64,000 bases of DNA from Myotis daubentonii (Eukaryota; Chordata; Mammalia; Chiroptera; Vespertilionidae), in the NCBI RefSeq assembly GCF_963259705.1, contig NC_081844.1:39745341-39809340 (forward strand). Direction: 5' to 3'. The translations under genes and the position numbers were made by a program. Below the pieces are notes generated by a model. The model was given only the letters and a program-made list of their open reading frames with translations, was not told where the DNA came from and did no database searches. How positions within the stretch are numbered: position 1 is the stretch's first letter; each line of letters opens with the position of its first letter. Positions 21,388 through 34,056 of the stretch are shown in pieces.

Positions 21388-22440
21388 CCTTCCTACAAAC
21401 CCATTCTCAACTTCTTGAGAAGTAATTTGGAAAACATAAGAGAGTGGGACCTAAACACACTCCTTGCTCCCAATCTCAGTTTTCCAGGACTTTTGCCCCC
21501 AGTCAGGACAGTGACGCAGCTTTAAGAGCTTTTTCAGGTCAAGTCATGAAGGTGACAGCATGACTTGGGATTCTTCTTGCCTTCTAAATGGGGGGGGGGG
21601 AGAAGGAGGGGGGGCTTCTCTGGGGACCAATGGGAAGTTCCAGCCTCCAAGTGGAATAGCCAGTAGGTCTGGCACCTAGGAAGGGTAGGCCTAGGCTGCC
21701 CTTCTCAGGTGTGGCAGGACCAGGCAGCCTGGTCAACTCTACAGTAAGGTGGGTACAGGCGTGGCCCTGGCAGCCTCCCAGGCCCTAGGAAAGCAAATGT
21801 GTGAGACTTGGGAGTGGCTCAATCCCTTCCTCTCACCTAGGCCTCTGTGGCTGTCCCCTGTGGTGGTGAGGGTCGCAAAGCTGATATCTCACCCAGGTGT
21901 TAAGGTGGCAGGAGTGTATGTTGTGTGCACCCATATTCTGCTGGAAGGGGTGCTGAGGGTAAGAGTGAGCAAAGCCACAGGGATCAGAGAGGGGCCTGTG
22001 AGCTGCTTCTGAGATTACCTTTGTGGAGAGAACTGAGCCCCTTGTGAGGGGTTGAGGTGTGTGTGTGGGGGGGGGGGGGGGGCGGGCAGTAAACTGGGCA
22101 AAGGATACCACCATAGCACAATAGCCTGGACTGCGTTTGCACTGCAGGTCTGCACATTGCAGGAAACTTCTCAGTTATTCTTGCTGCTTTAAGGAAACGC
22201 TGTGTCTGCTGCACGTGCGGCCAGCCCGCGATTCTCTCTTCCCCAGTTGCTAGGCGTCCTCCCTGCCTGCCTGTTCCACCCACCTGCCTGGATTTGGAAA
22301 AGGGACTGGTGATTGATCAACCAGAGATGATCTAGAAGGGAGGCCTGTGACTATGCTCGTAGAAGAATGAATCTGGGCACTGCTTGTCTTTTCTGGATCT
22401 TTTGGCCTGGGAACCCATTCCCTCCAGGAGACCCAACTCC
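21387..22440. other. Unique intergenic sequence with G runs
   Basis: It contains G runs near 21590 and a 16-G run at 22067-22082 preceded by a short GT repeat. No gene or interspersed repeat is seen. Confidence 0.4.
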
Positions 22441-23240
22441 TGACGTCCCGATCGATCGCAGTGCGAGGAGGGGGCGCTACAGAGTCCTCGGGACGCACAG
22501 GACTCCTGGCCTGTCGGAGCCCACGGATCCCCAAGAGAAAAGGACCTGGAGCCACCCTCAAGGGGACAGGGGGACAAATTATTTTTTTAACTGTGTATAA
22601 AGGGGAGGAGGAGAAGGGGGGGGCAACTCCAGGAGAGGAAAAGAATCCCATGTTTCCGGGTCCGGACAGCTCTGAACTCGCCACTTGACCATCCAGCCGC
22701 TGCGCAAGGCGCGCTTCGCTCACAGCAACTGCCTGCCACGGCCTCGTTGGCCTGTAACAGCCCAGCGGCCACGGCCAGCCGGGCTCTCGGAGTTGAAGTG
22801 CACTGCGTATCTGCCCGACGCGCGCACAGAAGTTGGACTTCTCTCCGGGGCCTCTCTCTCCACCCTGGCCAAGTCCGTTCCCTCCGAGGGGCACGCCCCC
22901 TCCTCTCCCCGACACACGACCCCCCCCCCCCCTCCCCACTACACACACATTCTCTTCAAATTCTCCCGGCATTTGGGCCGCTTTGATGATCAGATGGTAG
23001 AACCCTGATTACAAATTTATTCCCGGCCGCTCCGTCCGTCTTTATCTCCGCTATTAGGGACATCTGGGAGTGATTAGCGCCGCGCCCGGCCGCGCAGCCT
23101 ATCTCGCCGCGGCGGGGCCCGAGCCTCGCTGACGTCAGGGCAGACGGCTCGGAGCCATCCCGGCCGAGCTGGGTGTAAGCGGCGGCCGCGACGCCAAGTC
23201 TTCCCCGGGCCAGGCCGGCAGCTGGAACTCGCCGCTCGCC
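22440..23240. promoter_or_regulatory. CpG island with CRE and E-boxes, 4 kb downstream of HAND2
   Basis: Its densest part (22990-23240) holds a full palindromic cAMP-response element TGACGTCA (23130-23137), the E-box CAGATG at 22991-22996 and CATCTG at 23061-23066, a GATA site TTATCT (23042-23047), and ATTA motifs. CATCTG-type boxes are bound by HAND/E-protein dimers, so an autoregulatory element is possible. A 13-C run is at 22920-22932. Function is inferred. Confidence 0.5.
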
Positions 23241-24047
23241 TGCGCACAGGGACTTTCGACGTTTGTATTTTTAGCCCAGAAGCGGTTTTTGTTGTCTTTG
23301 TTTAAGGTGAGGCAGGGCCGGTCAGCTTTTCTACTGTCCTCCTCCCCGCTTTGGATGTTCCAACTCGCTGGTCTGCTGCATTCCTCCTGGAAAAGCCTCC
23401 CACATCCGGCCCTGACCTGCGGGCGGGCTTCGGCTCTCTGGGTGCCAGGGTGCTGCCCTCCTACAGGGCTGCGGCCATTGCTGAGGTGCCCAAACCACCG
23501 GGGGCGGGGAAGGAGGCGGCTCTTAGGGGTCCAGGCTGCTTTTAAGGGTCCACCCCATCCGCGCACTGGGGCCCGCTTGGTCCCGACAGCCCTTGAGACC
23601 AACATAATGAGAGTTTCTGCCTAGTGGGGTGGAGGGCTAATTACCCAACGGACTTCTCTCCAAGCCCCAGTCTTTGCACCTGCTATGAACACCTGATGGA
23701 TCTAAGGAGCAGAGGCGCTCTGCCCTCTCCTGCCTCCTGCCCCTTCCCCCTCCAGAGTTGTCCTTGACACAAACACTGACACCTGGAAGGGAAAGGTTGC
23801 ATGGTGGCAGCTTTGTCCCCTACTATATCTCAAAGCCCAGCGCAGCGACTAGGTATATTTATCTAATTCCTGGACGGGAGGATGGCCCCCAGATCTCCAA
23901 CGCTGGCACCTTGGGGCACTGCCCTCATCGCTGGGACGAATCCAACTCCAGAACCCTTTACATTGGAGCTTCCCACACCTATCTCGTTATCCCAAATCCC
24001 CAAAGACCTTGAAAGCATTATAAATCCGGCCCTCATTTCACTCCACA
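23241..24047. other. Unique intergenic sequence
   Basis: Moderate to high GC. No supported gene or repeat. Confidence 0.4.
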
Positions 24048-24061
24048 TTCACCAGAAGTTC

Positions 24062-24247
24062 TTTTTTAAAAAAATATATTTTATTGATTTTTTACAGAGA
24101 GGAAGGGAGAGGGCTAGAGAGTTAGAAACATCGATCAGCTGCCTCCTGCACACCCCCTACTGGGGATGTGCCCTTGGTCAGAATCGAACCTGGGACCCTT
24201 CAGTCCGCAGGCAGATGCTCTATCCACTGAGCCAAACCGGTGAGGGC
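24062..24247 (-). repeat. VES-type SINE with target duplication
   Basis: A reverse-oriented copy, somewhat shortened inside (186 bp). The flanks carry the exact duplication TTCACCAGAAGTTC (24048-24061 and 24248-24261). It landed inside an older MER5-like element. Confidence 0.93.
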
Positions 24248-24345
24248 TTCACCAGAAGTTCTGATTCAGCACATCAGGGAGGAGACCCAAAGTCTGCAAT
24301 TTTGAAAAATTCCCCCAGGGTATTTGGGAACCACAGCCTGAGGCT
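24248..24345 (+). repeat. MER5-like hAT-Charlie remnant
   Basis: AGTTCTGATTCAGCACATCA and the following GAGACCC...TCTGCAATTTTG, then GGGAACCAC, resemble the second half of MER5-type elements. It is diverged and incomplete, so the family call is tentative. Confidence 0.4.
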
Positions 24346-25664
24346 ACACACTGCAGCCGGTTTCTCACCTTGGGTGCTTTCTACACCCCAATTGTGAAAC
24401 ACTGAACGACTTGGGGTGGCTTTATCAAGGATGGGGTGGGGGGGGGAGGGCAAGGCCTGTATTATTTAAAGTCTACAAGGCTCAGTCCTATACTTGATTT
24501 AATTGGGCAATGCAGGGACTCAAAGCAAATCCAGAAGATGCTAGTCATTTGCACACAGGCTGCAAAGTCTAAGCTGAGTGTTTAGTCAGAGGCTACAGTG
24601 AATTTAGCTAGAGTGAAAAGAAGTCCTAGCCCATGATTTGAGCCTAGTAACAGGAAGATCTATTTGGGGGGGGGGGGGCAAGGTTATCAAACATAAACAG
24701 GAAATCCAGTTGAGAAAAGTTCCCAAATGTTCACCCCTCCTCAATTCTTCAAGGCACTCAATACACCAAACTCCAACGTGTCTTCATGTAATCTGGAACG
24801 GAAGAGGATCATTTCCTCTTAAGTCAGTGAGAATGCCACATTTGAGAGAGTTTGGCTCCCCCTTCCACCGACCCCTATCTCCAGCCGAGGGTGAAGGGAA
24901 TAGTGAGCTGGGGGGGTTGGGGGGGAGAGTCTTTGGGGGACAGGAATAGAGAGTGAGGCTTTTGGACAGCTGAATCCTTACTGATTGGAGGAGGAGGAAC
25001 CCATCTGTGCTTCTCGAGGGGGGAAGGGCAGGCAATAGCTTCACAAAGAAGTTTCTCATAGTGCTGGCAAGTGGCTTCTCCAGGGTCTTCCTTAATGACA
25101 GCATCTGCTCAGGCAAACAGGCAGTTCTCAGACCACTCAAAAACAAACAAACAACACTGACAACAACAAAAACCCTCATTGCTCTTGCCCCTAATACTTT
25201 CTTGTGTGAAGCATACATCCACTTTTACCTGAATTACTTGGAATAAATCAACATGGACCATGGGCTCAGAGAATCCAAGCAAAGGTATCAGGCTTGCAGG
25301 CAGCTAGATCATTAATATAAAGAACAACAGGCTACTCACCAGCCCTCCCCCCGTTAACAATCCAGTGTTTGCAAATAGTATACGTAATGCTCAACTAATC
25401 ATGAGCCAACTAGACCCAACCTGATGCTTCCCTGTGACCAGGTGGAGTGTTTCCAAATAGCATGCCTTGTAGCACCAGATCACCTTTCAGTCCATTGGTG
25501 AACAAGAAGTAAAGAGTTAGGGAGACCTACAGATTCTTCTGTGAGGGGGAGAGTCATTTGCTGCTGCTTGTTTGCTGCTCCACCAGCTGAAAGGATTTAG
25601 AACAGTGGACTTAGCAGCAGAGGAAATTTTCAACCTTCATCACGTACAGTGCTGAGAAGATGCC

Positions 25665-25665
<1 letters not shown>
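24346..25665. other. Unique intergenic sequence
   Basis: Contains a 13-G run at 24666-24678 and an AAAC/AACA-rich patch near 25140. No gene is supported. Confidence 0.4.

Positions 25666-25670
<5 letters not shown>

Positions 25671-25710
<40 letters not shown>
25671..25710. repeat. (GA)n microsatellite
   Basis: A pure AG repeat of about 40 bp. Confidence 0.95.
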
Positions 25711-25713
<3 letters not shown>

Positions 25714-25863
25714 CATTCTAAATCAAGATGGCAGTAAATGAAGGCCTCCTTGGTGAAAAGATGGAGGCCACTGGCCACTGAGGCCAGGGCATGGCTACCA
25801 TCTATTTAAAGTGGGTTGTTGTTGTTGACTTGAGCTGACAGTTTTGTCTGTAGGATCAGGCAG

Positions 25864-25867
<4 letters not shown>

Positions 25868-25909
<42 letters not shown>
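25868..25909. repeat. (GT)n microsatellite
   Basis: A pure GT repeat of about 42 bp, followed by a G-rich patch. Confidence 0.96.
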
Positions 25910-25912
<3 letters not shown>

Positions 25913-26229
25913 GGGGGAGGGGGGGTGTTTGTTGCTTTTATTTTTAAAGAAGAAAATGCAACCTAAGTCTGCAACTAGAACTTGGCCCTGAGGGAAAGCT
26001 GGTGTGGTTTTAATGGAAAAGCGGCCTCCAGGCCGCCTGACCATCGTCTTTGCTTTGCAAATCTGGTTTTCATATTCTCGCTCAGTAATCACCCAAAGCC
26101 ATAACTGTCTCTGAAATTATTCATTAAAGTCATTTTCAGGGATCCTCACAGGATGACTCTTACGTTTATGATCTTCTGAGAGCAATGACATCAGCCTCCG
26201 TCCCTTTTCCGCTTTTAATTAATGTGCTG

Positions 26230-27160
26230 GGAAATCGAGAGGGGCCCAGGCTGTGTCCGTGGGGAGGGGGCGGGCCAGGGCTGGAATTCGCCGGCGCGTT
26301 CCGCTGAGATCGGGCGCGCAGACATCCTTTGATTAAGGAGGGTATTTCGGGGAGTGCAGGCTGTGCAGAAGATCACTGCTGTGCCCTGTGGTGCTGTCAG
26401 CAGTGACAGATCCCAGATGGGGCCGCTACTGTATGGCAGATTGAGTTTCTCAGCAGAAAACTCACCCTCCCTCCTAAACGTCTTCAAAAACCTTCTCCAG
26501 ATACTCCAGGTCGCTTCGTGTGAAATTGAAAAGGTCCAACCCCAAAGTTGGTTTTTCGTGCGCTACGTTAGGGTCTTTTTTTCCCCCTTCCTCTTCTTTT
26601 TTTTTTCTCTGCACTTCCTCCTCCTCTGAGCATCTTCGACCCGCAGGCTACCCGGCTGCTAAGAGCGCAGACCTAAGGGCCTGGCGGTTCCTGTTCGCCG
26701 GGCCACAATGCCTCGCCGTGGACACAGCACCGAGGGGTCCCCCCCCGAAGGCAATCCGGTGGGTAGGGGCGCGGCGTCCGGGACTTGGGGACAACTTGGA
26801 GCTCCCCAGGCCGTTGGGGTGGACCTTAGGGCCAGCCAAACACTCCTGTAGGGAGAGCTGGTGGTGGTGGTGGTGATGGGGTGCAGGGTGCGGAAGCAAA
26901 CTATCCGGGCCTGGCTCCCGCTTACCTTCCTTGTTTTCCCCAGCGGAGCGCCGTCCCGCCTGCCCAGGCAACTTCGAGGGGCTGCACCGAGCCCAAGAGC
27001 GGGGTAGGGGCTGTTTGCTGAGATCGCTTTGTCCGAAGCGGCCCAGCCTGGTCAGGGAAGGCGACTGGGGGGTAGGGGGCGGGCAGCGGAGGAGGTCCCT
27101 GCTGCGGCCCAAGCCAGGAAGCTGGACTCGGGCAGATCCAAGGTGAGCGGGGGGCGCAGC
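26230..27160. promoter_or_regulatory. CpG-rich region
   Basis: Discontinuous CpG-dense patches (26230-26320, 26640-26830, 26930-27160), with a GGT trinucleotide run near 26862. It may be a further regulatory island of the HAND2 domain. No transcript can be read from the sequence. Confidence 0.35.
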
Positions 27161-28415
27161 GACATCCAGCTTTCTACAGAATACACATTTGCCAGTTTGG
27201 GTCCCAAGTTTCGCATTCCTGGACACACATCAGGTTGGAAACTCCTTTGCAGAAACTCTTGGACTTATTTTAAACCTTTATTTTTAAAAAAATAAACAAA
27301 TGTCTCGCTTCCCCGCCTCCTTGAAAGCTACGGCGATTTCTCCCTCCTTCCCTCAACTCCCAAGGGTGCCCAAGTCCGCTCCCAGGAAGCAGCGTGGCCT
27401 GGAGAGAAGGGCTGAAAGGCAGAAAGGAAGGTGCACGGCACCCAGATTCTGTCCCGATTTCTAGACCCCACCCCTCCCTACCCCCTCGGTCCTCTTAACT
27501 GTGGTACTTGGCGTGTTCCCACTGGCCTGGGGGGGGGGGGATTGAGTTTTGTTCTCACGTAAAGATAAGCCATTTTGCCATCAAAATATCCTTGCAGCCG
27601 CCTCTACCTACTCCCACACCCACCCTGCGAGGGAGGGCAGCTTAGAGAGCCTCCTTTGGGCTTACAAAAGAGCCTGTAAGGAACCCAAAGGGGAGCTACA
27701 AATACCGCAGACCCGCGGTCCCGGAAGACGTGGCGCCTCCCCAGCCGTGGCACTGAGTGAAGGGAGCACCGCCTGCGCCAGCTGGTGGGCCCGGTGGGCT
27801 CTCGGACCCTTCCTTTCGCCTGTCTTTGCGCCCTGACCCGGGTTTTTTGCACCCATGCCGTTACTCTTAGAGAAGCCTTCGGGCCCAACCGCTGGCAAAA
27901 TCAGATGCCACACTTTCAACGCTTTCCCTTCTGCCCTCTCCGCAGACTCAGTTTTTAAAGACTCCGTTTTATACAGAAAAGAGGTGGGACCACTAGATCT
28001 TAGTTTATGTCAATATAATCAGGTCGGGCCAGTGTTCTCCCCCGGATGTATAATGATCTATACGGATATGCGTAGTTGCTTGCAGGCCTGGGACACAAGC
28101 CGATTTGGGACAAACCTGTGTACCCCTTATGGCAGCCCTCGCCCCCCAAAAATGTTATTTTCCTGACAATTTCCTAACAATTTTACCTAGGTTATCAGGT
28201 AAAACCACATACAAATAAAACACACGCTGAATTTCAAAACTCCCGCTCACCCCCTCTAAAAGGCAGCTTTTATTTTCACGGACCACGCTGGATGAAAGTG
28301 GCTTATTTTGATTTTTTTTTTTTCCTTGTACCCACATGCCTTGTAAAAGGTTCCTGTGCACGGGCCCGACCCCCTCTGATGACCGCAGGGCCTTGATTCC
28401 AGACTGCAGTCCCCA
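27161..28415. other. Unique intergenic sequence
   Basis: Holds a 12-G run at 27529-27540 and a short GC-rich patch near 27700-27840. No gene or interspersed repeat is seen. Confidence 0.4.
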
Positions 28416-28419
28416 CCAC

Positions 28420-28900
28420 TTGGTTTTTAAGTCCTTGCCTGGAGCCCAGGTTGTAATTGTGACCCCGCCCGAGCGTGAGCCTCCCGGGGGGACGTTTGGC
28501 CGGGCCTGGGTTGGGGCCGGGACCTCCCAAGTAGTGGACCTGGGAGCCGGGAGCCGCGCGGTCCTCTCCCGCCCTCCTCCTCCTCCCTCCCTCCCTCCCT
28601 CCCCTTCGGACTTTGCGCGTTTTCTCGCTGGTCCTCCAGATCGCCCGCGCCAGGGCGCACATTTCTTTCCTTCCACTTTTTGTATGTTTGTTTGTTTTCT
28701 CTTGCCCTTTTTCTCTCTAGCACTTAAAAACAAACAAGTTCTCCCCGTCGCCTTCACGTTTAAATTTCAGGCCCCAGAGAAGCAAAGTGGGGCTTTGGAG
28801 GAATCAGGGGGGAAGAACTGGGAGCCTGCGGGCCCCCTCGGCGCCGCGGCGGAGTCGCCATCGGGCGCGCTTCTGCGTAACATCAGCGCGCGGGGTAATT
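28420..28900. promoter_or_regulatory. CpG-rich block
   Basis: Many CpGs, with a CCT-rich tract (CTCCTCCTCCTCCCTCCC region near 28575). It directly precedes a conserved-looking AT-rich stretch, the usual pairing at developmental regulatory islands. Confidence 0.4.
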
Positions 28901-29480
28901 TACCTTCCCCCGGCGTCTGTCAATATGACTAATTTGCACCGGGGTCAAAAAGCCCTTCTCCGGCAGTCCATCTTGGAGCGCTCTCTCACACAGCCGACCG
29001 GGTTGGTTGTTTTGTTTCCAAAAGCCCTGGAAATAAATACTCCTGGGGGCGTCCCTGCCGGGCAGCGCGAGAGGAGCAGAGGAATCATACGCGGTGTCCA
29101 TTAAAGGCCGTTCTCCTTGAACTACGAACTGCGATTGGGTTTAAACGACAGCGTCCCGCTCGCCTTGTAGCTCACGTTACCTGACTTGTCCTTGATACCA
29201 ATGCCCGCTGTAGAAACAGGAAATCCAAAGAGGGAAATAATTACGGCTCCAGTTTTGCTCTGTCGCGTGTAGATCCCTATTGAAATATTTTCTCCGCGTT
29301 TCGGGGTGTGATTTAAACAGAGAGTATGCGCGCGTGTCCTGCTAATCTGGCCTGGACAGACGATATATCATCCGGGTGGTGTTTTTACAGTATTTTCAAA
29401 ACTGCTACCGGCTCCTAAGTGTGAAATCAGTGCCGCGGATTTAAACAATCTCCGGGACCCGATTCAGGAGGCTAATTGAT
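28880..29480. other. Conserved-looking noncoding stretch
   Basis: Repeat-free, with GTAATTTACC, GACTAATTTGCAC, GCTAATTGATG and other TAAT-core motifs spaced through 600 bp, and many intact CpGs (for example TTTAAACGACAGCGTCCCGC). It resembles vertebrate conserved noncoding elements; no alignment was possible. Confidence 0.35.
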
Positions 29481-29990
29481 GCCGGTTGCGTAACTCCCGA
29501 CTCGCTTTGAAAAATGCGCTCAGAGAAACCGACGTGGCTCGCGGTGACAGGGCGATGCTCTGTCTGCAAAAACTTCTCCTGCCCCGAGCGGGGCACCTCC
29601 GAGGGCACCAAGTCGCGATTCTTGGGAGTTGGGGGAGGTCAGCCGCTCCGGTTCAGGAATCCAGGTCCAACGGGAAATGAAAGGACACAGACAACCCTTT
29701 TCCAACTGCTGCCTAGGCTGAGGCGCTGAGGCCCCAACTAATAAACTTCCTGAGTTATATTTTTAACAAACTCTCTTGGAAAAACACGTTTCTCCCACCC
29801 CACTCGACTTCTCCTGGCGGCCTGTGGGCAAGTAAATGCTTTGACTTTTGGGCAGTTAGGAACTTCGGCGGAACCCATGGGAGACATAGAACCTAAGAAA
29901 CAAAGCAGAAGCCCTAGGAAGCCTCGCCAGCGCCCAGGGCCACCTCATCTCGCCTGTCCCTGACCTCTGCCCGGTAACACGTACCTAGGC
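29481..29990. other. Unique intergenic sequence
   Basis: No repeat or gene is supported. Confidence 0.4.
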
Positions 29991-29992
29991 AC

Positions 29993-30087
29993 ACCCCCCC
30001 CCCGCCCGCCCCCACCCCCACACCCCCGCCCGCCCGCCCCACCCCCCACCACCACAGCCAAACCCACCTACCGGTTTCTCGGTTCCA

Positions 30088-30129
<42 letters not shown>

Positions 30130-30137
30130 ACACACAC
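29993..30137. repeat. Poly(C)-rich tract and (GT)n/(CA)n repeat
   Basis: A C-rich low-complexity tract (29993-30055) is followed by (GT)n at 30092-30127, which turns directly into (AC)n (30128-30137), giving a palindromic junction TGTGTGTACACACACA. Confidence 0.93.
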
Positions 30138-31170
30138 CACTCACTTCTCTTTCCCTCTCATCTGTTGGTGCATTTATGACCTAATGAAAGTATATCCTTC
30201 AGGGAAAAGACTCTCTATAAAACGTGAAATATGAAGAACCCGTTTGGATATTCCCACTCCAGGCCAGGCCCAATCTTGGAGTTTTTTTTTAGCACAAACA
30301 CCTTGACCCCTTCTGTTGCTTCCACAATCACTCTAGTTATTTTTACTAAAAGATGAGAATTGGTTCTAAGTGAGCTCCGCTCATTCCCTGTGAAAAGAGA
30401 AAAGGTCTTCAGCCGGAAGATATCTCTTCATTTGGGGGAAGGCATTGCTTGGGGGAAAAATAATTTACTGTCTATCCCTCGTCATGTTTTGAAAACCCTG
30501 CCACCATATGTTCCAGCTTCGGCAAACAGCTGGGGAAGCCAAGGGCTTTTTAACTCCCTTCGCTTTTCCCTTTCCTCCTGCCCCACCGTTTCTTCCTGAT
30601 CTACCTTTTTGAGTCTCGCAACCATCGGCCTGTTCATTCTCCTGTTCCCTCTTCTGAAATCTCTCCCAGTTTGCAATCGAACCGAGTACCTCCTTGGAAG
30701 TCTCATAGGTAACCACCTGCTTTCCTGGGGGGAGGTGATCCCATTTTTTGTTCTGGGGAGGATTTGTTTATTAACACAAGTGGAGAGAGCGTAGGTTATT
30801 CTCCGTGTGGTTTTCTATGCACCATACTTTTAAACCATGGTTTTAATGGTCTCTTTCATTTTGCAATTTGACCTTTGCCATGAGAGTGGTTTCAGTTGTT
30901 TACTAGCAGGGACTATGCAACAGGAAAAGCTGCAGGAGACATAAACACTAGTGTGCGCTGAAGAGCTGCGTCCCCTGGCGGGGTGGAGTTGTTTGTTTGC
31001 ATATTTTTGAAAGAACTCAGCAGTTCTAACTTAAAGCCTTTTTTTTTTTCCCATCCCGGGGCCATTTAATAACCTGGGGCAGAGTGAGTCTATTGTTCAA
31101 CTCTCTGCTTAGTTGATCTCCCATCTCCTTTGTTTCCGAGTTAACATCACAAAGGGAATTTTAAATCTCA
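30138..31170. other. Unique intergenic sequence
   Basis: No repeat or gene is supported. A short (CT)n follows at 31172-31192. Confidence 0.4.
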
Positions 31171-31171
31171 A

Positions 31172-31192
31172 TCTCTCTCTCTCTCTCTCTCT
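31172..31192. repeat. Short (CT)n repeat
   Basis: About ten CT units. Confidence 0.9.
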
Positions 31193-31799
31193 GATTTAGC
31201 CTTAAAACATTAAGTTTCCTGAGTAACAGTTGCCCAACAAGAACTTTTGCACCTGGCTAAAGCCTAAGGAAAGAGGCAGACATCCTAGGGCAGAGTGGTC
31301 AGCCCACCCTGAGAAGGCTAAGATAGCAAGGAGGTGGAGTGGGCTGAGAGACGGCCATTTCTAGGGAAGGGCCTTGTCTTCCTTGTACAAGAAATTGTTC
31401 ATTTTCAAACATCCATTAGGAAACATCAATCCGTCTTTTTCAGTTGTGTTCCACTTAGACTTTCCCCTTAGGACGGAGGGCTCGGCCAGTCTTGGAAGTC
31501 TCTTCCCACTGACCTGACTGAACTGGAGGAGCAAATGGCTTTAAACTGACAAATACCCCGATCTGGGAGTAGGAGAAGAGTATCTGAGTGGCATGCATTT
31601 TGCCTTACCTATGGCTTTATACTTCTGCATAAAAATATTATTCTCTAGTAAGATTACCAATTTATGACCCATTGAATAACACAGGAGGTTTATTACTTAT
31701 TTCCAATCCCATATTCTCAGTAGATGTCCTCTAGTTCCTCCTCCTCCATATGTGATGTTATGCCTAAACTAGTTAGCATCTAGCAGCTCTCATATAGAT
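31193..31799. other. Unique intergenic sequence
   Basis: No repeat or gene is supported. Confidence 0.4.
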
Positions 31800-31960
31800 C
31801 TTGATTATATTAATTTCTAATCAATAGGCAGTACATTCTCAAGGTTCAAAAATATATGAAATGTACATGTGAATAGTTTTTCTTTCAATTTCTGTCCATT
31901 TGCTTCTCCTGTTGTTTATTTCTTGCACATCCTTCCAGAGCTTCCTGGTGCATGGAAAAG
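31800..31960 (+). repeat. Possible old L1 fragment
   Basis: AAGGTTCAAAAATATATGAA and, 100 bases on, TTTCTTGCACATCCTTCCAG resemble parts of ancient L1M 3' regions. Divergence is high and the call is weak. Confidence 0.3.
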
Positions 31961-32950
31961 CAAATTGGAATATAATCCCTATGAATCTAGAAGGATGCAA
32001 ATTACTCTCCTTGCATCTGTTCTGCTGGTCTGGAGGGATGGGGGGGCGGGTGCTGGAAGCTTTGAAGAACTTCAAGAGGCTCACACCAAATACAATCTGG
32101 TCAGGGTGTGAGATGCCTTCTGATTATAATTAAAAATATCCAGAAAGAAGATGATAAGGCGCATGCAGAACAAAGGATCCCTAAAACTCCAAACTGGATG
32201 TCTTTTCTCTGTGGCTGAGTTTAAGGATACGGAACAAGGGAAGAAGGGCAGGAAGAAAAGCAAGCAGAAAGAGGGAGGTCATAAAATTCTAGATTACTCA
32301 TTTTTGGTGTCCTCCCCCCTTACACACACACGCTCAAATTTAAAAGGACTACATTATTATGCACCAGATAAGTAACAAATATATGTCTGCCTATTGTAAG
32401 AGAGGTGTTACCATGTTCTAGCCTGTAGATATTTTGTATGGGTTATAAAAGAAGGGGGGGAGAGATTGGGAAATGCACACATATTATATACCAACTGAGA
32501 TAAATTCTGCAGTGTATTAAGTAAGTGTATATAGACTTGACAGACCCCAGGCATTTTGTCCTGTATAATTAATTCAACAAGAGATGAGATAAAGCCAGAG
32601 TTGATTGCTCCCTCTACAGAGCAGGTGGCACCTTCAGTTACATCAGTGCAGCCCTTCCGTCCCAGAGGCTAAGGGGTCTTGCCACCTGACAGTGACTGAC
32701 TATGACCATTCTCTACCTAGGGGTTAGACGTGGATGGAGAACATGCCTTGTAGGAAAAGTACCATGCACAGGTCCCCCTGCCAGTGATGGGGCCAGTCCT
32801 GTTGCCTGGGGTGTTCTGTGACTTTCTGGTACCTGGCCAGAATTGCCATAGCCAAATTAGCTCAAGCCCACACTCCTCCCAGCATGCCTTCCCTTATCCT
32901 TGTAAATGGTTTGGAAGAATTTTCATCTTCTCAATAAACTATAGCCATGA
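31961..32950. other. AT-rich intergenic sequence
   Basis: No supported gene or repeat. Confidence 0.4.

Positions 32951-32952
<2 letters not shown>

Positions 32953-33006
<54 letters not shown>
32953..33006. repeat. (GT)n microsatellite
   Basis: A pure GT repeat of about 54 bp, the longest in the window. Confidence 0.97.
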
Positions 33007-33007
<1 letters not shown>

Positions 33008-34040
33008 GTGCGCACTCATGGAGAGTGTTGCTAAGTATTTATGCCTTCTATTAATACCAGACATATACATATACCTTCAACAATAATGATTTAAAAAATA
33101 ATAAAATTTTAAAAGACATTAAAAAAACAGACATCTTTCTTCTTTCTCTTTGTGCTTCTCTCCGCTCTCTCTCATAATTATACTGGGTGCAACAATAACA
33201 ACAAAAGCTCACTGCTCATTCCCTTTTCTTTTCCTCCTTTGAACAGATTCTTGCCTGTTCATTTAGAGACCTGCTGCCAGGCTTTAGCCTTAGTTACGGT
33301 GATTAATCCACTCCCCAAGGGAGTTGGGGTTAGTTTTCAGGTCACCCACGGTGTTCCACTGATGCCCTGGTAGGACCAAAGAGCTTTGGTAGGTGAAAAG
33401 GACCCCAAACCCTCTGCCCTCTGCAGCCCTGGAGCTGTTCATCAGACTGGAAGCCAAAGGCCCACACAACTCTAATTAATTCAAGCATATGTTGGCCAGC
33501 CTCTTAGCTGGTTTTATGGGGTTTCACTGGTGGTGCTTGAATCAGCAGGGTCAGATGAGGATTAAGGGTCCTAATGAATCATGTGACCATAAGTGGACTT
33601 TGGTGGACTTTGGTGGTGGCTGTGTTCAGGAGACCTACACCCGCCCCTCCCCCCGTCTCCACCCAGAGTGGCTCTTTCTGTGCCCAGGAAGGAAGGCTGC
33701 TGTGGGAGGAGCCAGCTGGGAGATGGCACTATCAGAAGTTTAAAATGTCCTCCTCCTCTGCATCTTGGCACAGAACATTACTAAAACATATATTCAATCA
33801 TTCAGAAGAGAAGTTTTGTCTTAAAAAGTATTAAAGAGTGGAAATTGGTCTTTAGAGTTTATCTGTTCTAGCCATGCCTTCACCGAGTGAAAATATTAAG
33901 AGTCAAAGATGCTCCTGGTACCTGGCCAGCATGTGCCACTAATTAATGAAACTGGTTGGGGGGTGGGGGGATGTGTGGAGAGGTCCTCTCCTCAGGTAGT
34001 TATTCCCAGGGATCCTTTGTTTAAGAAAGATATGGGCATA
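33007..34040. other. Unique intergenic sequence
   Basis: No supported gene or interspersed repeat. Confidence 0.4.
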
Positions 34041-34056
34041 AATAAAAAGGAGGTTG

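Noticed and set aside
22250..22972. 240-codon minus-strand frame
   Set aside because: It crosses poly(C) and CpG-rich sequence, is Gly/Pro/Arg-rich and has no domain or splice context.
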